Source: Cannabis sativa | Taxonomy: Eukaryota; Streptophyta; Magnoliopsida; Rosales; Cannabaceae | Length of the DNA stretch: 64,000 nucleotides | Reading direction: 5' to 3' | NCBI RefSeq assembly: GCF_029168945.1 | Contig: NC_083605.1 | Coordinates: forward strand, 36,283,280 to 36,347,279 | Part shown: positions 49,897 through 60,975 of the stretch, piece after piece | How the letters are laid out: every line of letters begins with the position of its first letter | How positions within the stretch are numbered: position 1 is the first letter of the stretch | Made by a program: the position numbers and the translations under genes | The notes under the pieces: generated by a model | What the model was told of the DNA's origin: nothing | Seen by the model: only the letters and a program-made list of their open reading frames with translations | Database searches by the model: none

Positions 49897-50388
49897 TTAG
49901 TCTTCTAGAAAGCCAAGGTCGATTCCAGCAAAAGTCTTTAAGTCGTTATTAAACAAATCATCGTCATTAGTATCAACATCATCCGCAACAGTAGGAACGA
50001 CATCATTATTATGATCATCGCCAACATTGTTCATAGAACTCAGCATCTTTATACGTCGGTGGAGTTGCTCCAAATAAGAGCTCTGAACCAATAAATGTTG
50101 CTGATGATCATGATTTTTATTTTCCAAACGAAGCTTAGGGATATGGACAAGTTTCTCCACAGCCAGTCGTAGAGTGAGACTCTGTCCATCACCGTACTTC
50201 AACTTGGTCTGAACCACACTGTTGATGGACTCAGAGACCATCCTCGCCATCTTGTCAAACCAAACACGTTTTATCATGGGTCGACAGCGCTGATCTTGTT
50301 TTTTAAAATACATGTTATCCAAGGTGAATGGGATTTCCACAGTTATTTCCATGTATACCAAAACTTTAGAGTTTAGTTTAGTACCCAT
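49897..50388 (-). CDS. Divergent paralogue of unknown-family gene, unit 3, internally deleted but open
   Basis: 163 codons. It starts MGTKLNSKVLVYMEITVE, then jumps to IPFTLDNMYFKK because 204 bp (68 codons) present in unit 2 have been lost between two 9-bp tccacagtt repeats, which keeps the frame. Then come WFDKMARMVSES, LTLRLAVEKLVHIPK and an acidic tail (VDTNDDDLFNNDL). FDxMxxMVS and the IPF-x-L-x-NMY motif are shared with the plus-strand neighbour at 50799. No known domain, signal peptide or membrane segment. It may be a degraded gene that happens to remain open. Confidence 0.55.
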   Translation of the reverse strand: MGTKLNSKVLVYMEITVEIPFTLDNMYFKKQDQRCRPMIKRVWFDKMARMVSESINSVVQTKLKYGDGQSLTLRLAVEKLVHIPKLRLENKNHDHQQHLLVQSSYLEQLHRRIKMLSSMNNVGDDHNNDVVPTVADDVDTNDDDLFNNDLKTFAGIDLGFLED

Positions 50389-50798
50389 ACTTTAATTGAT
50401 TATAGTCTTATACGTACCTACGTCCGATCGAGAACTGCTATGACTAGCTATGGGTGGGTAGTGTGAGTACTTAATTATAAAGATTATTTATCTATACGAA
50501 TATATAGATTATTAAATTGGTCATATATAATTCTAATTTGGTTAGGAATTAATATGATAATTACTCAACCTCATTAAAAAAAGTTTGAAAATTATATTTT
50601 ATATAATAAATAATATCTTTTTTTTTAATCAAACATATTCCGATTATAATATGGATCAATTGGAATACTCATATTCCTAATAAAATTAGAATTAATATTA
50701 TTCTATCATCTGCCCTATATATATAGGTAGGGATACACTAATTAAGAACGAATATTTAAGAAACCTATGTTACGAGAGATAACACACACGTAGTAAAT
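50389..50798. promoter_or_regulatory. Bidirectional promoter region of the divergent gene pair
   Basis: 410 bp between the two start codons. A TATA-like ctatatatatagg (50715-50727) serves the plus gene. An AT-rich tctatacgaatatatagatt at about 50493 could serve the minus gene. The region is conserved in units 1 and 2. Confidence 0.45.
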
Positions 50799-51560
50799 AT
50801 GGATAATCAACCATTCTCTCAAGTTTTTATTTACGCAAAATTTAATAGTGGTTTTGAAGAAAATAATCCATCACCATCACCATTAATGAAGGTGGAGTTG
50901 AAAGTGATCCAAATGTACTATTCAGATACCGATCACAGCGACACCTTCATCTCATACAACTCCACTCACCGATTCCAACACCAAATTGATCACCTATTCC
51001 AAGAGACCTCACCTTCCATCAACACACTCATTACCTCCATGTTTTCAGGCGAACTGATCCCCTTCCCCTTGGTTAACATGTACTGGAGCAACCCCAACCT
51101 TCCTAACATGTCCCAGTTAAAGATGGCGGTAAGCTTCGACACCATGGTCACCATGGTCTCGTTGCCCCTCACCCTCATCAGTATTCTCCTTCACATACAC
51201 CGCTCTCGTCACCGTCGTGATGTCTCTATAACCTTGACCGTGGATAACAGGATCATGATCCCTAACAACGGTTTGCTTGATCTACGTATTGCTCACGCAT
51301 GGGAACAAGTACTTAACAGAAGACCTGTTACCGCCTCTCTCCCCGGTCAGGTTGATCCTGAAGTACATCAGCCACCATCTTCGTCCACAAGTAATAATGA
51401 TCAAGTGCTTCATCATGATCATGAGAAGGAGGAAGAAGAGCATGGTGATGATAATGATGATCAAGTGTTGAATCATGTTGACCAGAAGGAGGATGAGCAT
51501 GATGATGAGGATGAGGATTATTTCGATCAAGAATTATCTACGATTTATGTGGTATTATGA
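50799..51560 (+). CDS. Unknown-family protein, 253 aa, intact copy
   Basis: Starts MDNQPFSQVFIYAKF. A middle part holds VELKVIQMYYSDTD, NSTHRF, MFSGELIPFPLVNMYW and SFDTMVTMVS, then SITLTVDNRIMIPN. A Pro/Ser linker follows, and an Asp/Glu/His-rich tail (EKEEEEHGDDNDD, DEHDDEDEDYFD) precedes YVVL. MVTMVSLPLTLISILL is hydrophobic but short and flanked by His/Arg, so I do not call a membrane helix. The start follows a TATA box by about 75 bp and no upstream ATG competes. It is the only copy of three with a continuous frame. The middle part looks like a small folded domain shared with the divergent neighbour. I do not recognise the family and assign no function. Confidence 0.65.
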   Translation: MDNQPFSQVFIYAKFNSGFEENNPSPSPLMKVELKVIQMYYSDTDHSDTFISYNSTHRFQHQIDHLFQETSPSINTLITSMFSGELIPFPLVNMYWSNPNLPNMSQLKMAVSFDTMVTMVSLPLTLISILLHIHRSRHRRDVSITLTVDNRIMIPNNGLLDLRIAHAWEQVLNRRPVTASLPGQVDPEVHQPPSSSTSNNDQVLHHDHEKEEEEHGDDNDDQVLNHVDQKEDEHDDEDEDYFDQELSTIYVVL

Positions 51561-52024
51561 ATATGTAACCTCGACTATGATTTCTAGTGTAGTACAAATT
51601 ACTATTAGAACTTATTTTACATTATATTAATTAGCGACTTAAAATATATTTCTAAAATGATTACATAAGTATATAAAAATTTAGAATTTTTCTTACATTG
51701 GAAACACAACTGAATAAATGGCTTTAACTTTTGAATTTTTGATTTACATATCACTAAGTACTCAACCCGACCCAAATCTTATTTTCTTTAAATAGACATG
51801 TAACTACATTCTATATTTGTTCATTTATTTTTTTTTATATAAGCTCTCAGTTTTAAGTTAATTATTTATTTAATTAAAATAATAGACTAATTAATTTTGA
51901 ATATAGCTAAGATTTATCAATCTTACTCAAAATCTAATTTAGGTCAATTTTTAAATTCTTATTATAACCATGTAATTAAATAAAATATTATTTTTGATTA
52001 ATAATATAATATAAGTATAATATA
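51561..52024. other. 3' flank of unknown-family gene, unit 3
   Basis: AT-rich, non-coding, as in units 1 and 2. Confidence 0.5.
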
Positions 52025-52399
52025 GGGTTAATAGCGGCATAAGTACCCAAAAGTTTAAGTTTGCAAGCAGCATAAACTCAATGTTTATTTTTAGCGACAT
52101 AGATACCCAATTTTTCTAAAACTGTAATTTTCTTCTAGTTTCGTAAGTACAGATTTCGTTTTGAATTTATTAAAAAAAATATTTCGAAGTAACTGATACT
52201 ATATGTTTCTATTTAGACCCAATGATTTCGAATTCGGGTCTTATGTGTGCCCTATTTAAAATAATAACCGTAGCCGATCGACAAAATTAGAGAAAAATTA
52301 TAGTTTTACAAACTTTAGGTACTTATACCGCTAAAAATAAATATTAAGTTTATGCCGCTTACAAACTTAAAACTTTTAGTACTTATGCATATTTACCCC
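52025..52399. mobile_element. Fold-back MITE-like element, unit 3
   Basis: Orthologous to 1960-2335. A cluster of changes at 52266-52281 (ccgtagccgatcgac for cagagtcagtactgac) lies in its loop. Confidence 0.7.
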
Positions 52400-52464
52400 A
52401 TATATTATAAAAATATGTGTGACATAAATATCTTATATTTTCTTATTCATACACTTATATCATA

Positions 52465-52495
52465 CTAGGCGAAAGTTACGTGCGCATTGCACGTA
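52465..52495 (-). mobile_element. Helitron-type 3' terminus, unit 3 (minus strand)
   Basis: CTAG at 52465-52468 with the same hairpin as in units 1 and 2. Confidence 0.55.
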
Positions 52496-53454
52496 TTCTT
52501 AGTCATATATATTCAATTTTATTTAACAAGTGATAAAATATGCTGATTTGTTCAATTTTTATTTTTACATTCAAATAGTCGTTCTAACATGCTTAGAAAA
52601 TGTTTCAAATAAAGAAAAAAATCAATTAATTTAGTATGTCTATTGAGCCTTTCTCTCTGAATATTTTTTGAACTCATGAACCATTTCCTGCACCATAATT
52701 CTTCAACTGTAATAGAAACATCACACCAAATTGAATAGTCAAAACAAAAATATCATGATAAAAGTCCCACCAAAACTATCATTAAGCATTGAGAAAAAAT
52801 AAGTCCACAAATATTGTATAAATATATGTGACTTTCCTTATCAAGAATGCAAGAAGCTCATCACATAATTTCATATCACAATCTGTCATTATTGCACTGC
52901 AATTTCCACATGCTTAACCTAGAAGAGTACCATATATAGAGGTCATTGTTAATTTACTCTATATCCAAAGGAAAAAATAAAGTAAGTAAATTGTTTTGTT
53001 TAGTAGTATCTACATCATTGTCTAAGAATTAAACTGAACAAGAGAATAATAAACAAACTTTTGACCAATTACATACATCCATTTATCAATAAATCAACAT
53101 AATATAATTAACCTACAAAAATAAATTAGTTAGACATTTTATCATACAATAAAATACTTTAATTTGAAATCAAGAGAATCAAGGCAGCAAAATTTTATAC
53201 AAAATTGACAGCAAAACTCCAAAAAAAGAAAAAAGAAGATCAAGAGATCAGAAAAATAATAACAATAACTTTTGACCCAAACAATCCATAATGAAAAATA
53301 TAAATGATCTCATAATAATAAAAATTGGAAATATTATTGCTTAACTTCTTGACAACAAAAACTAGTTTTTTTGAATGTCCACAAATAAAATGTAAAAAAA
53401 GTGGCACTAGTTATTTTTTTTTTTTACAAACTTCAAAATTAGATATATATATAT
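52496..53454. other. Block A distal non-coding stretch, unit 3
   Basis: AT-rich, no gene, ends in the interrupted TA run. Confidence 0.5.
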
Positions 53455-53627
53455 TCTGTTAAATTTAACCCCAAACCCAAAAATAATCGTCCACCATTAA
53501 TCGTTTTCTCACTCACCATTAATCATTTTCTCAAGCATTAATATAATTCCTGGAACAATCATTATTCGAATCAAGCCTGCCTTGCTTCGTTTTCAGTGTA
53601 TTTCATTCGGATCGGATTGGAAAAACG

Positions 53628-55276
53628 ATGGCTGAGCACACTGAGAGCGCGGAGGCGAAATCAAAGGTACCCTATTTAGTTTATTTGGGTCATGGAAACT
53701 GTTGATGCGACCACTTTTGTTTCTTTTAGTAATTTATATTGAAGGATATACTTTTGTTATTTTGTTCTGTAAATCAGGAACATAAGTTCACTATTTTATT
53801 TATTTATTTATTAAAATTTTATTTAAAGAAGAAGAGGTAGATGTTTTGTTTCTCATCATTAACAGCTTTTGGCAAATGACATATGGCATTTGATTTGGCT
53901 TACTTAAGTGTAATTGATACTATTGCAGGTTAAGTCAGAAAAGGTTAAGCCATATTTAGAGGGGTGATGTATATATTTAGTCGGTGAGTTTCTCTCAATT
54001 TTTTCTAGAAGGTTATTTAGTAGTCATTGTTGTTTGTTAAAAATTGTGATTTGTCAAATGTAGGAATGATGGGCTCTGGGAAAACAACTGTAGGAAAGAT
54101 TTTGTCACAAGCGCTTGGATATTCATTTTCCGATTGATTTGTATTTGACCTTAGTAAGCTTATCACTGCAAAATCATCACAATCCGATTAGATCATTAGA
54201 TTTTCAATTTTTACTTGTTTGCCATATATACCTTTACTCCGAAGGTTCATTTTAAAGCTTAATCAGTGTTTGAGCAACAAATTTTAATTGCATTGAACTG
54301 CTAATAAAATTTCTTCAGAAAAGCTAGCGTGGTATTTGTGAGACTATGACCTTGAGAAATCTTAGAAATTTTTTGTCCATTGAATTTCTGAAATTCAATT
54401 GTGAAATTTGGTTGAACTTGTCTTGCATGTTTGCATATTTCTTTTCTACTGCCTTTGTCTAACATCCAGTACATATTACTTTATGCTGAATGTTCTGTTT
54501 CTGTTGTCTTTCTTAATGCCCCAGCGACACTTTAATAGAGCAGGAAGCTGATGGAATTTCGGTGGCCGAAATTTTTAAGCTCCATGGAGAGGGCTTCTTC
54601 AGAGATAAGGAGGTTAGTTAGTTGCAAACTGTTTCCATTTACTCTTCAGATATAATTCTTAAGTTTGTAATGTATTTTCTACAAGTTCTTCATGGACTTT
54701 TTGATTTTCGAGTAATAGATTCTCGGTAATAACCATTTTATGTGCCCATAAATGTAGATTATTGTGATAAAATTGATGTGTGCTTTATTCTATTTGGCTG
54801 TTTATCTTAAAAACTTTCATTTGCCTATTGACTACTAGATTGATTAATTTTTGTCGAAGCACAATAATAATTTTTGTTGACAAAATTAGTCACCACCCAA
54901 ATTTACTTTTGAATTCAGAGATGTGTATTATGTGTCCATGATTTTTAATTTTACTTGCTTATAGACGGAAGTACTGCGTCAGCTCTCACTAATGCGCTGT
55001 GTTGTTGTTTCTATCGGTGGAGGTGCGCTTGTTCGTAATATCAATCGGTATGTTCTAGAAATTTATTTTCCTCTTTTGTTAGTGTAGTTGATCTCGATTA
55101 CTCATGTTACCGAGTAATAAATTAACTCATTATTATTTTGGTGTATCGTGAAATATATGCGTAAAGGTATTACCGTTTGGCCGGATGTGCCTTTGGACGC
55201 ATTGACTCAAAGAATTTCGCCGTTGAACCGGTTCACGTCCCCTTCGCCTAATGAATCGTGCGATATTTACTCCAAG
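53628..55276 (+). pseudogene. Shikimate kinase gene fragment (exons and introns) inside Helitron
   Basis: Exon-like pieces in order: MAEHTESAEAKSK (53628-53666, donor GTACCC); VKSEKVKPYLEG, a stop, IYLVG (about 53930-53982); MMGSGKTTVGKILSQALGYSF with Walker A (54063-54135) followed by a stop; TLIEQEADGISVAEIFKLHGEGFF (about 54525-54612); TEVLRQLSLMRCVVVSIGGGALVRNINR (54963-55047) with the GGG substrate motif; and VWPDVPLDALTQRISPL (about 55170-55276). These are typical of plant shikimate kinase, which phosphorylates shikimate in the plastid pathway to aromatic amino acids. Two stops, no recognisable transit peptide and no C-terminal lid or end make this a dead copy. Introns are retained, so it was captured as genomic DNA. 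Confidence 0.85.
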
Positions 55277-55427
55277 GTACGATTAAGAAGAATTTTTTTC
55301 TTCTTTCATATTCCTCTGAAGAATTAGGAATTTCTTGAAATGCTAGGGATCATAATTGGCCACGCAAAACAGTTTTCTCACGAATTCGAATTTGGTGTCC
55401 TTTCAGACTTTCATGCGCTTGAAATTT

Positions 55428-55772
55428 GGTAGATAGATTTTTCTGTTTTTCTGTTTTTTTGTTTAAATATGAATTTGAATTAAATGTATATTTTTTGTAT
55501 TAAATAAATATAAATTTGTTTTCTATTTAAAAGTTATTTGAATTATATTTAAATTACTATTTTTTATTTTTTATTTTTTGAAACAACTAGATATTTTTAG
55601 TTAGGCCTGTAAATATCACCATGAATTAAGGAAGCAATTTTATAAGATACATTATATTATTCAAGGTCCGTAATATTTATATAAAACTGGACATAAAATT
55701 AAACATAGCTTTATATACTCTTCTGTCATTCACTAGACGTTAGCATTGATATTATTATTGTTACACACTTGG
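55428..55772. repeat. 345-bp direct repeat in Helitron, first copy
   Basis: Starts ttggtagatagatttttctg and ends tgttacacacttggcc. Repeated at 56864-57210 with a few substitutions. About 1.1 kb of unrelated sequence lies between. Confidence 0.85.
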
Positions 55773-56863
55773 CCATCCTTCTTCCTCAGCAAAGCTCTTA
55801 TTTGAAGATCAAAACTTGGTATATATCCTTGTGTGTCTATACCAACATTTCAAATTATTATTTTCTATTTTATTACTGTGTACTACATTACTATTTTCTA
55901 TTTTTTCTTAATGCAATCAATGATGTTCTTTAGATGTTTCGTAATCATAACAAATCTACACAAAATCGTACCTTTTGATCCTCTCTGTTTTTCCTTTTCT
56001 TTTCTGATTCTTGCAGAAAATTGTTATAGTGAATGAATTTGACCATTACAGAGTAGGGGTAAACCTAAATTTAACCACTTTCCCAAAGTGGTAATAATTT
56101 TCCATTGGTTGTTTGACTTTCTAAATTGATTTTACTTTTACGATTTGAAATATTTTTATATATAAGGAGATGGATTAACAATAACATGGAAGTTTTCTGC
56201 ATATCTGGTAGGTGGGTAAGTGGGTTCACATGGAATGAGTAGAAATTTATGTTAATCAGCTTATTGAGTCTTAAAGTTTAGAACTTGATTTGTTTAATAA
56301 CTATATATAACCAAAGACAAGTTTTTTTTAAAACACATTGTGTCTTTCACCATGTGACATTATCTTACTAATATACTAGAATGAACTCTGTGAGGCAGTG
56401 ACAACTTGTTTTAGTTCATGTTTTTCTGTTTTAAATTGGACAGGAAGAGGAAAAAGATTTCTATCTTGAAACTGCTGGTTGATGTGTGCACCTGACTACT
56501 AAGTTTGCTAAGATTCATCACAAGAGTTGAATCTTTTAAAGTATGTGGCTTTGTTGGTGAGTTGAATTTTCATAATTTTTGTGATGTTATGACAATGTTA
56601 ATTTTAGTACTCACATTCATATTTAGCATGAGTTATCTATGATTATGAAACTATAAATTCTTTATAAAAGTTAGAAAGGAATGCTACCGTTTTCTTTCTT
56701 AAGCTATACATGTTCAATTTTAGTGGTTTTTCTTAATGTGAGTTTTATGACACACTCTACCTTCAATACTTCATGATTAGTACTATCTGCAATTTTCTAG
56801 GCTCAAATTATGTACTTGAAAGATATCTTTGTGATATTGCAGCTAAACTTATGCGAAAGAAAT
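55773..56863. other. Helitron interior of unknown origin
   Basis: Intron-like AT-rich sequence. A short open stretch around 56443-56482 (EEEKDFYLETAG) may be another captured exon, followed by a stop. Not assigned. Confidence 0.4.
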
Positions 56864-57210
56864 TTGGTAGATAGATTTTTCTGTTTTTCTGTTTTTGTTT
56901 AAATATGAATTTGAATTAAATATATATTTTTTGTATTAAATAAATATAAATTTGTTTTCTATTTAAAAGTTATTTGAATTATATTTAAATTACTATTTTT
57001 TATTTTTTATTTTTTGAAACAGTTAGATATTTTTAGTTAGGCCTATAAATATCACCATGAATTAAAGAAGCAGTTTTATAAGATACATTATATTATTCAA
57101 GGTCCGTAATATTTATATAAAACTGGACATAAAATTAAACATAGCTTTATATACTCTTCTGTCATTCACTAGACGTTAGCATTGATATTATTATTGTTAC
57201 ACACTTGGCC
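56864..57210. repeat. 345-bp direct repeat in Helitron, second copy
   Basis: See 55428-55772. Differences include aacaactaga versus aacagttaga and aggcctgtaa versus aggcctataa. Confidence 0.85.
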
Positions 57211-57285
57211 TGTGGATTATTACTGCTACATTACTATTTTCTATTTTTTCTATTTTATATTATTATTGTAGATAAGCATGTTAGG

Positions 57286-58581
57286 TTTGTGTCTAGAGCC
57301 TATCTAATTTAAGGCCCCAATTTTTTTTTCTATTTTTAAACAATGTGTTTTTTGTTTAGCAATCTACAAACAAAAATTTTTACTTTAAAAGAATTTTAAA
57401 AATTATTTACAAAAAACGTAAATTTAAATACTTATATTAATTAAAATAAGAGCGTAATTATAAAAATTCAATAATTAATATATATATATATATAAATATA
57501 TATGGAAGAGATTTCAATGGTTACATTTTTATTGTAACCATCATGGTTACATTTTTTTAAGCCATTGGATTACTATTAAATGGTTGTGATTAATTTGGAA
57601 ATTAAATAAAAATAAATAATAAATAACTTGTAACCTGAAAGTAACCTAATCATTTATTTCTTTATAAAACTTTAATTAAGATTAATTATATTTTAAATTA
57701 AATTAATTATAATTATTAATTAATTTTTTTACAATTTATTACTATATAAGGATCTTTTAGCAATTTATTTTTTTATACTTAATTTATTTAAAATTTTATA
57801 GCAAAACTTTTTATAATTTAAAATTATACACATATAATTTCATAATTTAAAATTTATTATACTTGTAATCTTAATTTTAAATAATTACACTTAATTATTT
57901 AATTTTTTTATTTAAATATTTAAAAAATAAAAAATAAAATAAGTTGAATGATTTTTTAGAAAAAAATGGCTGCACTTGTTATCGATTGATTAGCTTGAGG
58001 CCTCATACTTAGTTCATATAATTGTAACAAAATAATTAAATATCATTTAAAAATAATTAATTATTTGAAAATTTAGTATAAGAAGAGAATTTTAATTTGT
58101 GTCAAAAGAAGTTTAATTTTTGTAAAAAAAATAAATTTTATTGTAAATATTATAATTAAATGGCTTAATTATTAAAATAATTCAAGTAAGGATTTAAATA
58201 TAAATATTAATTGCTAAAAGAGGTCTTGTTAAATATTTAATTAATTATTTTAAGAAAATAGTTAATTATAATTAAATAATTCTAAAAAAGGAATGTCTAT
58301 TTAATTAATTATTTTAATAAAATAGTTAATTATAATTAATTAAATTTAAAAAAAGAAAGTCTACCTATTAGTAACCTGCTATTACAGGTTAAAGAAAAAT
58401 GTAACCATATGGTTACAATAAAAATGTAACCATTGAATAGTCACCCAAATATATATATATTTGGAAAAAAATTAAGTGGGATCAACATATAATGGGGCGA
58501 TAGAAAAAAAAATATTTTTAAATATATAATTTTAAAAGAAAAAAAATTGGGGCCTTAAATTAGATGGGCTCTAGACACAAA
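57286..58581. mobile_element. Inverted-repeat element nested in Helitron
   Basis: Left arm tttgtgtctagagcc, continuing with ctaatttaaggccccaattt, is mirrored at the right end by aaattggggccttaaattag and ggctctagacacaaa. Arms are about 45 bp. About 1.3 kb in total. No transposase and no obvious target duplication, so the superfamily is left open. Confidence 0.65.
57513..58437. mobile_element. Second inverted-repeat element nested inside the first
   Basis: Left end ttcaatggttacatttttat, then tgtaaccat-x-atggttaca, mirrored on the right by tgtaaccatatggttaca and ataaaaatgtaaccattgaa. About 925 bp, AT-rich interior, no coding content. Confidence 0.65.
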
Positions 58582-58808
58582 TAATAAGTATTATTTTATT
58601 ATAATTAATATATACCTAATTATATTTTACCAACCAATTATAATAGCACAAATATTAATTTGATAAAACAAATTATTCGTATGATTATACTTTTACATAC
58701 AATCTAAATAAGAAAAAAAAAAAAAAACTAAACTTTACCTAAAACTAATCTTTACGTGCCTCGGCACGTAACTCCTCCCTAGTATATATATAGATATAAA
58801 TATATATA

Positions 58809-58828
58809 CTAGTAGAATGCTACGTGCC
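58809..58828 (-). mobile_element. Helitron-type 3' terminus at start of block D, unit 3, damaged
   Basis: CTAG at 58809-58812 and the outer stem tacgtgc remain, but the inner half of the hairpin (gcacgta) is gone compared with 35003-35031. Confidence 0.4.
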
Positions 58829-59493
58829 TTGTATATAAGTTTTATGTTAGGTGTGTCTTGTTTTATTTAAAAATAATACAATAAATAATTAAAAAAATAT
58901 TATTAATTATTGTAATTGAGATCATTAATATGTATATTCAATTAATGTAAATAATGTTGTTAATAATTAAAAGTAAATACTAAATACAATATATGAAAGT
59001 TTAAGAAATTTTGATAATCTAATTGCAATTTGATCTTAAGTTAATCCAAAACTAAACCAAAAATCAATGTTCAAAAAATAAAGCATACAAAATTTAAATT
59101 TGAGTTGAATAAAAAAAATACTAAAATTTAATTTGTAAATTAAATTGTTGATAGGTGAAGATAACACATGTAAAAGTTGTAAAAAAGAAAAATAAGGATA
59201 CTCTTAATAGTTGAGTTTTAATTTTCTTTTGCAAGACCTGAAATAAGAAGCAATTTGCATAATAGAAACCTGAAATAAGATAAAGAAAAATAGTTTATTA
59301 TATGAACAAAACATAGGAACAATAGGATAGTTTTACTTGGTCCTCACTTTGGCTATACAAAAGGTAGAATATAAAGATAAAATAATTTCCCTAAATGCAA
59401 CAAAAAGAAGCATTGATTATCTATGAAGATTTGTTGGTAAATCAAAAGGCAATAAGAGATACAACATGATTTGCACAAAATTGACATAGTTAC
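58829..59493. other. Block D non-coding stretch, unit 3
   Basis: AT-rich. It includes the second empty site of CACTA 1 near 58914. Confidence 0.5.
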
Positions 59494-59701
59494 CTTGTTG
59501 GGTTCGCTGCCTTTTACATAATTCGGTTTCCATTCATAATCAATACCAACAACTTTACATCCTTCAATGTGGCTTGTTGCATTGTGTAGAGCTTCAGCAT
59601 CATCGACCCAAAGAATATCTTCTACAAAGAACTCATTGAGATTCAAATAGCGACTATAGAGAAGACTTGCCTCGGGTACTAAGAGTTGGGGGAGAGAAAG
59701 A
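59494..59701 (-). pseudogene. 3'-5' exonuclease exon, unit 3
   Basis: Same exon and splice signals as at 12626 and 35692, with ILWVDDAEALH and VVGIDYEWKP. No further exonuclease motifs. Confidence 0.75.
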
Positions 59702-59928
59702 CTGCATACAAGTCACAACTTAGCAAAAAAAAAATCAAATAAAAATCTACCCTAAAATGAACATGCAAAACAAGTAAACTTCATATCTTGAGTCTTGTAT
59801 AAGATAAGGCTAGTAGAAAAACATACAAGTCGCAGAGCAAAAACATTTGGTGCCATGATAAAATGATTACCCTAAATGCAACAAAAAAGAAGCATTGATT
59901 ATCTATGAAGATTTGTTGGTAAATCAAA

Positions 59929-60060
59929 AGGCAATTTTTTCATGTCATCCTTCTTAATATTGAACATGGGTTGATATTCTGTATCTTCCTTCTCGCCTCA
60001 AGTCTTGAATCTTGCTCCCGGCTACACTTCAACTCAAAGCAACACTCGATTACAAATTTA
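59929..60060 (-). pseudogene. Unrecognised coding-like fragment, unit 3, frame disturbed
   Basis: Counterpart of 13031-13182. Small changes at about 59995 and 60038-60050 (ctcgcctcaag; aaagcaacactcgatt) break the frame shared by units 1 and 2. Confidence 0.35.
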
Positions 60061-60289
60061 CATACATTTATTTTTGTAAGGCAAGTATACATTAAATCAA
60101 GTTGTTTTGATAATTTTAGTATCACAGGATCAAGTCATGACAATTGAATCTTAAAAAAATCAAATTCTTATAAGGCATTTTACTACTGTTTATAAGAAAA
60201 ACATCATTATTGTATCAAAAGCAATTAATAGGATAGTATAAATAAAAGTACTTGACACATAATAATCTCGTACTTTATGAATTAGATAA

Positions 60290-60975
60290 TGTAGAGGGTG
60301 AAATCTACAATACGGAATTTGGGCACCAGCAACCTGTCAAGAACAAAGAGAGAGACAAAAGTTCAATTGGGAGCACCGGTGGGGTGTCAGCCAAAGGGAC
60401 TCCGACGCTCAAGTCAGTACGATTATAGTAAAAAATTATAATAATGGAAAATAAATGTAATATAAATGGTAGCCGGACGGATGAGTGGACAAGCGGACAG
60501 ACGGACTAAAAGAGTAACTCCGATGGTGAGGCTTAAGAGAAAAGCTTAGAAAAAACGACTGTCTGCAAGAGTCAGTGAGTAGTGTGAGTATCGAATGTGT
60601 TCTCTCCAGCGTCTATCGTATGGTTCCTTTTATCGTGTGTTCTCAGTGCTGTTGCCCTCTGTCCACGTCACCCGTTGGACTCGTTCAAATTGGTTATTTC
60701 CCTAATTATTAGGGAGTAGTAACCGTCTTCTTCGATCGGTTCCATATTAACTTGATTTCACCCGTTTGGCCGATCGGCCGGCTCAAACCCGGTTGCGGGA
60801 CGATCCGGCTTGTGGCCCATAGGCTCACTCGTTAGTCTATTTCAAGGCCTAGCGAGTCCGTCTGACTGTCTTATTGGGCCCAATATTGTTGGATCCATTA
60901 TTGATGGGCTCGTCTGACTTGCATATTGGACTTCTCAAAAATATCATAAATATTAAGCAAATTTTTACCTCTACA
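60290..60975 (-). repeat. 3' LTR of gypsy element, unit 3
   Basis: tgtagaggg at 60290 to cctctaca at 60975. Near-identical to 36487-37168 with scattered small differences, several at CTG/CAG sites (for example 60770-60779). Confidence 0.75.

Larger units (their letters stand above)
53455..58781 (+). mobile_element. Helitron with captured shikimate kinase exons, 5327 bp
   Basis: The left end is TCTGTTAAATTTAACCCC and the right end is a perfect 9-bp stem TTACGTGCC / GGCACGTAA (58751-58759 with 58762-58770, loop tc), 7-nt spacer, then CTAG (58778-58781) and T. Unit 2 has an uninterrupted TA run at this place, so the ends are supported by an empty site and there is no target duplication. The base before TC is T rather than A, which is slightly atypical within a TA repeat. 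No Rep/helicase gene, so non-autonomous. The cargo is on the same strand as the element. Confidence 0.8.

Noticed and set aside
53441..53455. Exact 5' Helitron junction at A|TC
   Set aside because: The base before TC is T within a TA repeat, so the junction could be shifted by one or two bases; the coordinate 53455 is given as best fit only.
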